From Aurelia coerulea (Eukaryota; Cnidaria; Scyphozoa; Semaeostomeae; Ulmaridae): a stretch of DNA of 64,000 nucleotides. The number at the start of each line of letters is the position of its first letter. Position 1 is the first letter of the stretch. Of this stretch, positions 44,678 to 56,159 are shown one piece after another. Below the pieces are notes generated by a model. That model saw only the letters and a list, made by a program, of their open reading frames with translations. It ran no database searches and was not told where the DNA came from. The translations under genes and the position numbers were made by a program. The stretch spans positions 9,074,501 to 9,138,500 of the forward strand of contig CM076944.1 of assembly GCA_039566865.1 (NCBI GenBank), given 5' to 3'.

Positions 44678-45190
44678 CTTGAATTCTGGATCTTGAATTA
44701 GAGTGTTTTCATTTTGAATCTTGAATTCTGGATCTTGAATTAGGGTGTTTCATTTTGAATCTTGAATTCTGGATCTTGAATTAGGGTGTTTCATTTTGAA
44801 TCTTGAATTCCGGATCTTGAATTAGGGTGTTTCATTTTGAATCTTGAATTCCGGATCTTGAGTTAGGGTGTTTCATTTTGAATCTTGAATTCTGGATCTT
44901 GAATTAGGGTGTTTCATTTTGAATCTTGAATTCTGGATCTTGAATTAGGGTGTTTCATTTTGAATCTTGAATTCCGGATCTTGAATTAGGGTGTTTCATT
45001 TTGAATCTTGAATTCCGGATCTTGAATTAGGGTGTTTCATTTTGAATCTTGAATTCTGGATCTTGAATTAGGGTGTTTCATTTTGAATCTTGAATTCCGG
45101 ATCTTGAATTAGGGTGTTTCATCTTGATCTTGAATTCCGGATCTTTGGATCTTGGATCTTGGATCTTGAATCTTGAATCTTGAATTAGGG
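44678..45190. repeat. 41-bp minisatellite, about 12 copies
   Basis: The unit reads GAATTCTGGATCTTGAATTA then GGGTGTTTCATTTTGAATCT, with C/T variation in GAATTCYGG. It degenerates to GGATCTT repeats at the right end. Confidence 0.93.
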
Positions 45191-46493
45191 ACTCCCCTTC
45201 TCGTGCTGCTGAAAATGAAATGCAACGAAATGGGCCTAAGGAAGAACACCGATACCAGATGGAATACACCAGGGATAAATAGTAAACCTGGAATAATCAG
45301 CGATGAACACCGTCAGACGTTTTTCTTCATTCGGTGCAAAAATTAGGAAAATGGGTGCTTGCACGGTCATGCAAAGAACAAAAAAATATGTGCTTTTCCT
45401 TCCTATTATTATTATTGTGGTGTGAATCGCTTTAAAAACTTGACAAGAACTGAAGCTTCGGAAATTGCACTGCGATCTCCTTATCATCAATGGTATGAAC
45501 TCTGAACTCATTAAGTGAAAATGACAATTTGACAACTTACAAACTTGGCTTGAGTATATTTTAAGCAACTGTTAAAGTTTTAAAGCACACTCCTTAATCA
45601 ATGCATTAGTTAATGTAAGTACTGTAAGCTCGGTCAGATTGGTCAGATATTAGCAGCACCATTTAGCTCACAGTCGTCAGGAGCAGGTATGGCTGCAGAA
45701 ACAATTATAAAAGGGTCTTTTTGATGAAGTTGCTTCGCCAGCTACTAGTCAGCCCCATCACACCATTGTATCTTGCCATTTATTATACCTGAGTTCTTCA
45801 TGTTAGCACTGTGACTAAAGGTTGTTGGATTCTTTTGTTGTGAGTGCTGGAAGAGTTTTGAAACAATTTCCATACATTCAAAACTTGTAACAGCCCATCC
45901 TATAGCACCAAAAAAAGTTTCTTAATTTCTTATACAAAAAGTTTCTTAATTTGTTTCTTACTTTCGGTACAAGGATTATGGAATGATCTCTACCACTTCT
46001 ACTTCTGCAAGCAACATTTTGCAAGAAAAACACTGTTTGACTCAAAATATAAAATTGGAGTGGAAATTATGCAAGAATAAACGTCCAATGTCAAATTTGC
46101 CATTAATATCCTTGAATTTAACTTTTATAGTTTCTTACTGCTTCTTGTCCATATTAGTCAAGTTTCCTAAAATTTTTAGTCCATCACATTAAGTGTGGAG
46201 TTTCTTGGACAAGTTTCTTGTGAAAAACCTGCTAATCAATCCTTGAATGGTAAGAAAAGAAGGCAAGAGCAGAAAATCCACCAACTGAGAGTGTTTAATG
46301 GTAATTGTTTTCAAAGATGTTTATAACCCAATAATGATCATCTATTTTTATGATAAACTTGCTCCAAGTTGGCACCATATAGTTCCTTATCTTTGAGCAT
46401 GACAGTATAATGCTCCCAGCCAGCAACATATTCTTCCTTCCTAATCAGCTGTTGGTTGTGTGTGAGAATTTTTGAGAAGACATTGCTGTACCT
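45191..46493. other. Unassigned DNA
   Basis: AT-rich, with no supported gene. Repeated TTTCTTAATTT text at 45910-45960 resembles the interior of the element at 31197-31606. Confidence 0.4.
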
Positions 46494-46671
46494 TTAAAGG
46501 GAATAGACAAAGCTATATCTCGTAGCTGCTATAAATGGGCTAAAGAAATGCCCACAAACCCATTGTTTCTTTACCTACACAATGAAACCGGATGTGTCAA
46601 AGTGGTCGAGTACAGTAGATTATATTTTAACCTGGCCTGGGCCAGCTTTTAACTATGTTGATTCCCTTTAA
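46494..46671. mobile_element. piggyBac-type short element (TTAA TSD)
   Basis: TTAAAGGGAATAGACAAAGC and GTTGATTCCCTTTAA are the ends, with TTAA at both. The right end is repeated at window bases 1-28. Confidence 0.72.
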
Positions 46672-47245
46672 TCATCCATTGGTTGCTGCTGTACATTATA
46701 TAGCACAGAAGAGCCCTACTCTTGAGCTTGAAAAACCTTGTTTTAAAATGTTCACAAAGGCACATGTTGGCCCATTTTGTTATGGAACATGAAGATTGTT
46801 ATGGAACCTATAAGAAACTTAAGAAATCCTTGATACCTAAAATCTGATAATTTCAAGAAACTTTCAGTACCGGTCCAAATTCTTAGTTGTTTTAAATATG
46901 TGTACTGTAAGCATTGCATGAAATATATCTGAGTGTAGCCTGAAAAGTTTCTGATCTGTTTGATACAATGAATTTCTAGTGTCTGAGTTGCAGTGACAGC
47001 TGCTAGATCTCACTAGTATACAGTACAGGCCATGTATACATTGACACCACAAGACCTCTCAATGATCCGCAAGAATTTTCCACATAAATTCTTTCAAGAA
47101 TTTTCAAGGAGTGTGAAAAAATTTGGCAATTAATTGATCTCTATAAAATTGTTAACAGAACACTACCAATGTACACTGACCTGTGCTGTAAATTTATGAG
47201 GCCAAAAGATGAGGCAAGTAAGCAGAAAACTACACAGTATTTATG

Positions 47246-47706
47246 CAGGAACGCCGGAGAGGGGGGCGTGGAGGGGCAAGCGCCCCTCCTGCCCTTTCCT
47301 AACGGGGGCAAGGGGGGCAAAAGTGCCCTTTCAATGAAAAACAATAATTTACTTTGAAACTTGATAGAAAAGCCGTCATAGCTTCATTCCCTTATCAGAA
47401 ACACACCAGTAACGGAAAATGACTGGCAATTGCAACTTCAAAATAAGCAATATGCGATTTTATGCGATTCGGAATGAGGACATGTGGAGAAATAGCCGAA
47501 AAATTTTGTGAAAGAACATCATTAATGTTCGTTAAAACGTTTTTGATAGCATTTTAAGCCAATCTAAAGGGCGTGGTCACAAAAATTTTCCCGGGGGAGT
47601 ACCCCCGGACCCCCCAATTTTTAGGCTCGCTTCGCTCGCCTTCGGTCTCGATTGCCCTTACGTTCCTAGTCGCCCCCCTTGCCCTACCATCGCTCCGGCG
47701 TCCCTG
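47246..47706. mobile_element. hAT-type element (8-bp TSD TATTTATG)
   Basis: CAGGAACGCCGGAG and CTCCGGCGTCCCTG form inverted ends. TATTTATG is duplicated at 47238-47245 and 47707-47714. The interior has G/C-run segments and GCTCGCTTCGCTCGCCTTCG. No transposase. Confidence 0.87.
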
Positions 47707-47714
47707 TATTTATG

Positions 47715-49045
47715 TTTGAGGCATTATCATATCAAGACATGATATTGGTATTTTGCACAAGCAAAATGGTGATCGTTTATATCTGAAACAGCACTTTTAA
47801 GTTCTCTTCAACTAAAGCCAGATACTCCCTTATTGTGCTTTCACAAGACAATGACGGGAATTTTGTTTAGTTGCAATGAGCATGTGGACCAATACACGAA
47901 AAGGCCAATAAGCGAACATCAATTACAGCTGCTTTCTCCTGATAATGCAGCCACCATTTTATAAATCCAAGCAGCACGTCTTCAGGATAAATTGATGTGT
48001 GATTCCTTTATTAACATAGTTCTTTGCTAAGAGTTTCCATTGATGGTTTCATAGACTGATGATCATTTGGTAGAACAGATGTGTTCTTTTGTTGGATAAC
48101 CTAAGATAATAATAGAGAGTTGAGTCATTATTAAAGATTAGCCCATCTTGACATACTGTAATTAAATCCAGAAGAACTGAGGAAAAGCATTCATAAAAAT
48201 ACTGCATTGACAGAAAAAGCATAAAGAAAAATTCATATGGTGTTTTGAAAAAGGCATTTAAAAATGGCGCAACCCTGTAATCCTTTAAACTTAACACATT
48301 TTCAGAGGCAAAAGTACCATGGGAAGGATACTTGGCTCTGCCCCTTGCACAAGTGCACAGTACACCAGTTTTCAACAAAATCACCTCAGGTTTGCAAATC
48401 TGTTGTTCAAAGTGTGCCAAAAATGTCTTGTGTAAATTCTCCAGTGTGGAATTGCCAAAATACTCTCCATGGCAGCTTGGCCTACCTAGTCCAAATTTTG
48501 TGCCATTTGCACAAGTTAACTCTTCTCTTACTGTTCAAGTTTGTTGTTGTTTTTAGATTATACAGTAGGTATATGCTCAATACTCACAGCAGCCTAAATT
48601 TTAACACTTTGTGTTGTCTAGACAAGTTGACATTGAGCACAAATACATTGGTCTATTCCATTTTTAATCCGTACAGGTGGCAAGGCAAATTTCAGGGGTG
48701 AGATTACATATAATTTCCAGGGTGCTTATCCAAAACTCTAACCAACCTGGAAACCCAGGGATGTTACAGAAGCTCCCGACTCCCAGAAATCAAGGGTCAT
48801 GATGAAAAAATGAAGAACCCCCTGGCCCTGGAGTCCAGGGACTCCAGCCAGTAGCTAGTAGTAAAGGTCCAGGGCTAAACTTTAGGTGCCTCCATCATAA
48901 ACCTATATGAATTTTTAAAATGGAATAGCCCATGATGATTGGGCCGGGAGGTCAGTGAGTGAAGAATAACAAATCGAACTTACCTGTTTCCAGTATACTG
49001 ATACAAATGTCCTTTCTATGATGTAAATATGACTTGCTTCGGCTA
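47715..49045. other. Unassigned DNA
   Basis: A 145-codon open frame at 48264-48701 shows no signal peptide, domain or splice context that I recognise. Imperfect palindromic text around CCTGGAGTCCAGGGACTCCA lies at 48825-48850. Confidence 0.4.
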
Positions 49046-49279
49046 GAGTGCAGTTTAGCGGGCGGCATTCGAATGTTGTGTTGTTGTTTGGCATACGGTA
49101 AGGGTTAGGGTTAGTTTCAGAAAAGCGTTTTCGGCGTAATTTAGCGTTAGTTAGAGTAAGTTAGGGTTAGAAAGGGTAAGTAAGGGTTAGGGTTAGGGTT
49201 AGGGTTAGGGTCAGGGTTAGGGTTAGGGTTAGGAATGGAATGGAATATGACATTTAACGCCGCCCGCTAAACTGCACTC
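49046..49279. mobile_element. Inverted-repeat element with internal telomere-type (TTAGGG)n
   Basis: GAGTGCAGTTTAGCGGGCGG at the left and CCGCCCGCTAAACTGCACTC at the right are perfect inverted ends. The interior carries GGGTTA repeats, with a regular (GGGTTA) run at about 49186-49233 and degenerate ones from 49087. A genome-dispersed element would spread interstitial telomere repeats. Confidence 0.85.
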
Positions 49280-49712
49280 GTCCCCTTGCTTCATATTAGT
49301 TGACGGGCAATAGGCTTTATTAGCATATTAGCATCACGGGAGCGCCCATTGACGATGGTGGTTGTTAACAGAACAGTGAAATTTAGGCCCAACTTCGTTG
49401 CGATGATGAGAGCGGCAGCCTGACAAAATGTCGTTGATCTTTAAAGCCATGGGCAGTTTGGCAAGTGTGTCCCGTGTGTCTGTAAATGTTCTAATGGCTG
49501 AACGCGTGACAGTGACAGTATCATTAAACTTATTCGCAATCCGTATTCGCAGTCAGTTGCCTTCTTCAGTCACGCAACCGTTCAGTGTTTTACATCGAAG
49601 CTTATCGCAAGTGCTCCCTATTGTTTCACTGTGACCTTTTGCACTTACACAGATATGAATACTGGCTCCTGATTGGTCAATATGGGCACATCAGAACGAG
49701 GAGAGGGGCGCA

Positions 49713-49940
49713 CTAGACCAGACTCTCTGTTTTTATGTTAGAGAGGCTGGTACCCAGGGTAGATTTTGGTATACTTTTTCGGAAAATTGGTATAAGGTCG
49801 GGTATACTTTTTCGCAAAATTGGTATAAAGTCGGGTATACTTTTTCGCAAAATTGGTATAAGGAACGGGTATGTTTTTGAAGCTTCGATGGCACGTCCCC
49901 GACCAAAACCTGGTCAAGTACCCCCCCCCCCCCCGGGGGC
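49713..49940. mobile_element. G-run element, inverted relative of 43079-43315
   Basis: GACCAGACTCTCTG, GGCTGGTACCCAGGGTA, three GGTATACTTTTTCG units, then GTACCCCCCCCCCCCCCCGG. Family membership is clear; exact limits are not. Confidence 0.65.
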
Positions 49941-50134
49941 GGAGTGCGAGCGAAGGCAAAACAGATTATTGAATTTGGCTTGAAGAAGAATTTCAGTCCT
50001 TGTACTATCTTACCGGGTGAGCCAGAAAAAAGTTCCCATATCAGAAAATTGATAGCATCAAGAGTAATGAATGGATTTGAATGAATCAATATTTGTTTAA
50101 CAGCCTAAAGATCGAAGTATTTATGTGATTTTTC

Positions 50135-50525
50135 CACGGGGGGGTTCTTCCATAGTAAAGGTATACGCGGATGTGCCGCGAGCAAGGGTATACTTTTTCG
50201 GACTTCTAGTCTAGCCAAAGGTATACTTTTTTGCAATTTTGGCCTACAACGGTCTAGCCAAGTGTATCATTTTTGACAATATTGGTATAGCGAACGGTCA
50301 TGATATCATATTTGGTACAAATTTGGGTCCAGGAAATGGTCAAAATTGCGCAAAATTGGTCTAGTCAAGGGTACCATTTTCGTAAACATTGGTCAAAGAA
50401 TGGTCAAATTGGTCTAGCCAAGGGTACCATTTTCGTATGGATTAGTCTAGCCTACGGTACCATTTTGAATATGCTCGCGGCACACCCCTACCCAAAATTT
50501 GGCCAAGAACCCCCCCTCCCCTGTG
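50135..50525. mobile_element. G-run element, hAT-type (8-bp TSD GATTTTTC)
   Basis: CACGGGGGGGTTCTTCCATA to CCAAGAACCCCCCCTCCCCT then GTG, flanked by GATTTTTC at 50127-50134 and 50526-50533. Same family as 30293-30633. Confidence 0.85.
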
Positions 50526-51137
50526 GATTTTTCTCGCCTTCTTACAAGCACTGGAAAAATTGGCAAATTCAAGTTTACAAAAAGTTGATGGTTTCAAAAT
50601 GACTTAAAAAGGCCTCAAATCTCTATCTTATAACTCTTGAGAGAGAGTTGAAACGCCTGTGGGTATTGTTCTGTGTGAGGAGAGTCCTAACGATTTGATC
50701 AAGGCCCTTTTTCAGTCATTTTGCAGCCATGAAATTTTGGTAAAGTTGAATTTACCTATATCTGTAGTCACTCATAAGAAAACAAGAAAGTCACAACAAT
50801 ACTTCGATTTATTAGCTTTTAACCAGAATTTGAATCATTCCAATCCATGAAGTACTTTTGGTGCTGCGAATGTTTGAAAGTGGGAACTGTTGTCTGGCTC
50901 AACCGGTATAGAGTAGCGTCGCCCATTGTGGCCGGTCGCCCATTTTGGCCGGCTAGCAAAAGAAATTAAATTTCAGGGGATCGACGACCAGTAATAAAAT
51001 TGCAATTGCGCAGAAAATCTTCCCTGACATCTGTTTTATCATGATTTGACCTTCATTGAAGTTTCAGTTCATTCGCATTGAAACCCGACGAGATGGTTTC
51101 TGCATTTGTGCTAAAATCGCAATTTCTCCATCATCTT

Positions 51138-51655
51138 TTTTCTTTTTTTTTTATATACCCCTTAAAATCAACTACGTTTAACAGATAAACTAAACATAGG
51201 ATAGAGTGTGCCACTCACAGTGAAAATGGACACATGGTCATCGAGTTCCCACTGTGAATAGCACTTACAATAGATAATTAATAAATAGTATAGTTTATCA
51301 ACACAACATTACCACAAAAAACACTACATGACGAAGACGTAAACGAATGGGCGCTGCGATTTACTCAAAAATTTAAGGTAACTCTGCCCCCATCCCAACC
51401 AGAGCAGAGAGCAGAGCCACCCTAACTGAATCTTTTTGTTGCTTTCAAATATGTCATCGACGCTTCTAAAATTATACGATTTGCAACAACGGTTAGGTTG
51501 TTGCTTCCAAACAGTAACAGTTGGCACAAGGATTTTGAATCCATTGATGTAATATCAATCCCGGGAATGTCAGAAAGTTGACCAAGGAGATCTCTTCGCA
51601 TCGTGTCAAAACGAGGGCAGTGCAGGAGAAAGTGTTCATTATCCTCCATCATCTC
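51138..51655 (-). pseudogene. 3' end of a non-LTR retrotransposon
   Basis: The minus frame from 51652 reads MMEDNEHFLLHCPRFDTMRR and LLFGSNNLTVVANRIILEAS, matching the Cys/His C-terminal region of LINE polyproteins (EHFLLHCP signature). A stop follows KATKRFS near 51422, then about 270 bases of 3' UTR ending in an A-rich tail (T run at about 51137-51155 on the plus strand). The 5' part is missing. Confidence 0.78.
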
Positions 51656-52264
51656 TTGCTATGCTTAGCTTTATGAATCACTCGCAATGTTTGATCGATG
51701 TGAATTGTCCCAATAGACCATCTTGACATTAAAACATAAGATCCTTTTGGATGATTACAAGTCCGTCCTGAGCTAAGCAAGCATAAGAAAATCTGAAAAT
51801 TTATTTCTTCATAACCTCAATTGATCGTTGTGATACTGTTTTTATCTACCGTCAGAGGGACGAGTGTTGCTGCTAAAGTCACCTTCAATAGAAAATCAAG
51901 CGCCTTGTATGTCTCAAATTAAATGTCATGTGAGATTTACGATAATGCAAAATTACTTATGTTTATGCAGAACCCTGCAGAACGTTTCTATTCGCGGGCA
52001 TCTAGTTTGAGACAAGCAGTCACGAAAATAACCTCTGTGCAGAATCATATGCATGAAGATGTTTTGGTTCAGTGCCATCACGTGCCTTCCCCCAGTCAAT
52101 GGGGCCATTGTTTGCTGGAATTCTGCACCTTTCCTCTCAACTTCACCTGCAACGTTTGCATCCATAGCTGTGTAGGAGGACGGTCCTTCTACCTTCGGTG
52201 ATGCTGCGAATGCTAGCCTCTGTGCAGGCCGCCGGTTACATCATCCTCCAAGGTTGAGTTATTT

Positions 52265-52450
52265 TTATTTTTTTTTTATATATAATATATTCCAAATAAA
52301 ATTTACAATACAAATTACGAACTGCATTACTTATAAAATTACTCTACAATACTACTAGGACGATCAACCCCAGGGAGCAAAAGGCTGTGTCTACCCCGAG
52401 GCCATTAAATAAAGATAATAAAGGAAAAGAAACTACTTTAACTATGGGAC
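52265..52450 (-). repeat. Probable retrotransposon 3' UTR tail
   Basis: A T-rich run (TTATTTTTATTTTTTTTTTA) at 52259-52280, followed by TATATAATATATT, looks like the A-tail of a minus-strand retroposed sequence. No coding part was recognised. Confidence 0.4.
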
Positions 52451-52925
52451 AAAAACGGGTGGCTTATGAAGGGATGGTTAAGTGGCTACAGAAATTCACT
52501 CGAATCGACCAGTTTCATGGATAAAATGTAGCGTTAGCTCAAGAATTTGTCTATTTAGTGAAATAGGAAAATCTTTATTGCCATACAATAAAAGTTGTGT
52601 TATTTGCATAATGAGTACTATCAATAAATGGCTAATGATGCGTTCGTTCTAGAAAAAGATTATTTTAACATCATTAAGCTGCTAATGAAGTCAAGAACGT
52701 GCCAATTCTGAGTAACTTTGTTGTTGTGCCAGGGTAAACATCATGGTGATTTATCCATCTTACGGTGTCAAATCTGTCTAACATGAAATAAGCCGACGTC
52801 AAATGTTGCTATAGGATCGCGGGAAACTTCTGTCTTGTATGCGCTTTCTGTGCGCTTTCTTTATTTCAGTGCCAATTAGCAGGGATAAAACGTTAATTAA
52901 TTGTTTTAACGAGCGTGACGGACTT

Positions 52926-52949
52926 ACTTTCTTTCTTTCTTTCTTTCTC
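52926..52949. repeat. (CTTT)n microsatellite
   Basis: Five to six CTTT units. Confidence 0.9.
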
Positions 52950-53599
52950 ACTGACTGACCTGGAGCCCCCTCTTAGATTACAAAGTTGGACTTTGTAATC
53001 AAAAAGGAGACTGGGAAGAGCGGTTTCCCCTTGGAAATGGGGTATACAAATCTGGTAAATATCATGGAGCTTTCACAATTGATCGATTTTGATAGATTTT
53101 CCTCGACATAACTGTTGGTTTTAAATTCATGGGGTTGAAACTAAAAGACGCTTGGGAAATGATTTTCTAAAATGACTGCGTGCAACCAAGAGAAATCTGT
53201 CATTCGTAGAATCTCTGTGGCAGCTATTTTACCAAATTTGTGTCCGCATTCACCGGAAAAAGCCACTCCACCCACATTTAATTGTTCAAGTTCGAAATAG
53301 TTTGTTTTGCAAAGTTCTGCAAAGTTTTGTTATTCTCAATGTAACAACAATTTGATATTTACTTGGTTGCTCCTAGCTGAGAAGATACAGGTTGCTGTAT
53401 TGAATTCATATTTGAGGTTGATGATTAAACTATTTGTGTTTAGATTTGATCAATTGTATTCAAAATAATTAAAAAACAGTAAATAGATATGAAAACATCA
53501 ACCAGCAAAAATTGTTTATTATATTTGAGTTGGAACAAATAGCATACAGTTCATAGCGGTTTGGTTGCACGTGAATTGGAGCTCTATGTTATATAACTG

Positions 53600-54660
53600 C
53601 CTAGCTAGTGAAAGAGCTCTATGTTATATAACTGTTCAGTGAGCACCGCAGGGGCGGTCTAGTACGGTAAATTTTGTGACCCCACATTTGTCCTGAGAAC
53701 AAAAATAAACTAACCCGGTTTTGACCGCAGTCCATGCTACACAACTTAGAAAAAGCCAAGTTTTGAGGACATAGCTGGTCACCACCAAAGTATGGACATT
53801 CTCTCAAGCAACACTGCATTCTTCCCCTTAGTTTCTAGCCACTTTAAAGTTTTCACATACAATAATAGATAACGCGTCGTTACCTCTGTCCTTTTTGTTG
53901 CAGCAATCTCACCCAGTTTTGGCATATTGCAAATTAACATAGATGAATTTCAGGTACAGCGGTGCTACCTTTGTCCCAAATACGTGCCAAAACCCATCCA
54001 GTTTTCGCATGGAATCGGACATTGAATGTACAGCGGGGCTACCTCTGTCCCAAAGAAGTGCCGAAACCCACCCAGTTTTGCATACCTATTAGACAACGAC
54101 GGCACAATTTTTTTGTCCGTAGATTTGGAGAAATAGGCCAAAGAATGTCTCTTGAATCTGGCAATAATGGCAATGTCAGCTTTGTCTTGCCATTGAACAG
54201 AAAAGAACCAATGCTGATATGTGCAAATACAACCAGTTTTGGGGACAAACCTTGCCCAATGGCAAATGGTCCAAAAATATCGTAGAAAAAAGTCAAATTC
54301 ACTGAAAGCAAAAAGAGCCAACTTTTGAGGAAAAAGCTGGCCCAGATTTCAGGGGAAAAAGCCAACTTTTGGGACAGACCTAGAACCACTGTCTTCATGG
54401 ACATGACCACCCCTGGCACCGAGCAGCGAGCAGCAGTGAGCAGCATTTTTGAAATTATTTTTCAAAACTCCTCGTTGATTTCAGAAAAGTGGATTTACCT
54501 CCAAAACCGCTCCAAAAGCGTCCATTATCTTTCACTATATCTTTAGCTAGGTTGTTGAGGGGTTGTTGATCTACAACTTTACCAAGGCTGATTGAAAAAG
54601 CTAGACTAGATTTCTTGCATTCGAATTTCATATTTCTTGTTACTTTTCAACATCGAAGAG
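53600..54660. repeat. Repeat DNA with CCAGTTTTG units, then a relative of the 32.2-kb arm
   Basis: At 53640-54420 the motifs CCAACTTTTG or CCAGTTTTG plus GGACANA recur irregularly, producing open frames on both strands without domains. At about 54480-54650, GTTGATCTACAACTTT and CTAGACTAGATTTCTTGCAT match the foldback arm at 32300-32390. Confidence 0.5.
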
Positions 54661-54749
54661 GGTAAATCATGGCCAACTTATTAGCACATAAGAAGGACTT
54701 GAACGCATTTGTAAAAAGGTTTAGCTTCAGATCAGTGTTCCAATTGTCA

Positions 54750-55335
54750 TAATTTAAGTCACGTGACCAGCAGATACCCATATTTAGAAATTAGTCACAA
54801 ACAAAATCACAAAGACAGTTATAATTCCTTTGTCTTAACCTTGATGAAGTTGTGCTTGGTACCAAACGATTTCCCTTGCAAAGTACTTTCGTTTGACATA
54901 TACACAATTCATATTTGCTGACATCAGCAAATTATAGATTCCATGACGTTATGCAAATTGATGACATCATATCTCTAACAAAGAAGGACAAAATTTTCAA
55001 ATTTTGATATAAATCGATGGATAAACATATTTTCTTCATTTTCAAGTAGTTTATTGAGGTTTTGATACATTTCATTTGAAATATTTAGCACTTTTTGTGT
55101 TTTCAGTACTGAAGCTCATATCTGACATGGTCCAATTTTTTGGTCTCTTGACAACAAACCACTCGACCAATTAGCATCAAAATCCATAATTAGACTTCTA
55201 ATAGATGTATTTACTATTGTACAAAGTTACAATAGCATACTAATTATGGTTTTGGTGATAATTAGGGGGCTTTTTTTGCCCCCCCCCCGGGCAGTTGTCT
55301 GACCCAATGAGCCCGGGTACAATTGGGTTAACCTG
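54750..55335. repeat. Diverged relative of the TTAA element at 62818-63712 (inverted)
   Basis: TTTGCTGACATCAGCAAATT, GACATCATAT and AACAAAGAAG motifs, plus a terminal GCAAAAAAAGCCCCC-type hairpin ending GGTACAATTGGGTTAA, parallel that element. The far end is not resolved. Confidence 0.5.
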
Positions 55336-55939
55336 ATTTGTGGATAGGAAAAGTTGAAAAAAATTCCTTTTCTGGTCGTTGGTGGCGGTGAAGTGGATCT
55401 GCCTAGCTATCTTGATCAGTGGCACCATGAATGGCGCCAACAAGATTCTTTATTGAGAGCCAAATAAGATAGGGTCTGGGGCGCGGCCCAAGAAAATTTC
55501 CCTTTGCCAACATCCTATACGTTGGCTACAAATGCGACCAACGCCGTTTTTATTTATTAACATGACGATAAAGGAATTTATTATATGGCGTTCGAAAATA
55601 CGGCTCCTCGGACCGGCAACGCAGCAAATCGATTGGTTCTTGATCGGTCCGTAAAAGCCGTATTTTTCGTTCGAAGCCGTATTGGACCGAGCGTTGCCTT
55701 AAAAATCAACAACAAGGGAGGAGCTTCTTGTGTAGGCTTAGGCCGTAAGAAGTGTCAGCCAAAGTTTAGCTTATTCATCGAAGACTTCTTTTCTGTAAAC
55801 TTTGAAGATGAACTTGCAATTATACACGAAGAAAATGCCAATGTACTTAACGTTGTAACGAGCTACTACAGTGATGCACAGGATCAAAGACACAACAGAA
55901 AAGTATGATACTATATACAACGTTCTCAAAAGGTTCTTC

Positions 55940-56095
55940 CATATAATAAAGCCTTTATTAAACGATTACTCGATCCATGCTGGAAAATATTTGGACCTTA
56001 GTTCATTGTACGGACCTCACTGCGTTCGGTCCGTACGTCAAACTGCGGTCCAAATATTTTCCAGCATGGACCTCGTAATCGTTTAATAACCGCAT
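55940..56095. repeat. Inverted repeat with GGTCC-AAATATTTTCCAGCAT arms
   Basis: ATGCTGGAAAATATTTGGAC at 55977 and GTCCAAATATTTTCCAGCAT at 56048 are exact inverses. Outside them TTAAACGATTACTCG and CGTAATCGTTTAATAA extend the pairing. Confidence 0.8.
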
Positions 56096-56159
56096 AATAT
56101 TGAAACAACAACACGAGTAGGGTACCATGATCAGAAAATAACGTCCTGTCAGCGACCGA

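Noticed and set aside
48264..48701. A 145-codon plus frame
   Set aside because: No recognisable domain, signal peptide or codon pattern; AT-rich DNA of this length yields such frames by chance.
49340..49630. Protein-like open stretches on both strands (minus: NDTVTVTRSAIRTFTDTRDT)
   Set aside because: Open on both strands, interrupted by a stop on the minus strand, and without flanking splice sites I trust; no family recognised.
53965..54446. Aromatic-rich open frames on both strands
   Set aside because: Produced by recurring CCAGTTTTG and GGACA motifs; no start context, domain or splice sites.
55585..55908. A 107-codon plus frame
   Set aside because: Its first third is inverted-repeat DNA (TACGGCTCCTCGGACCGGCA region) and no domain is visible.
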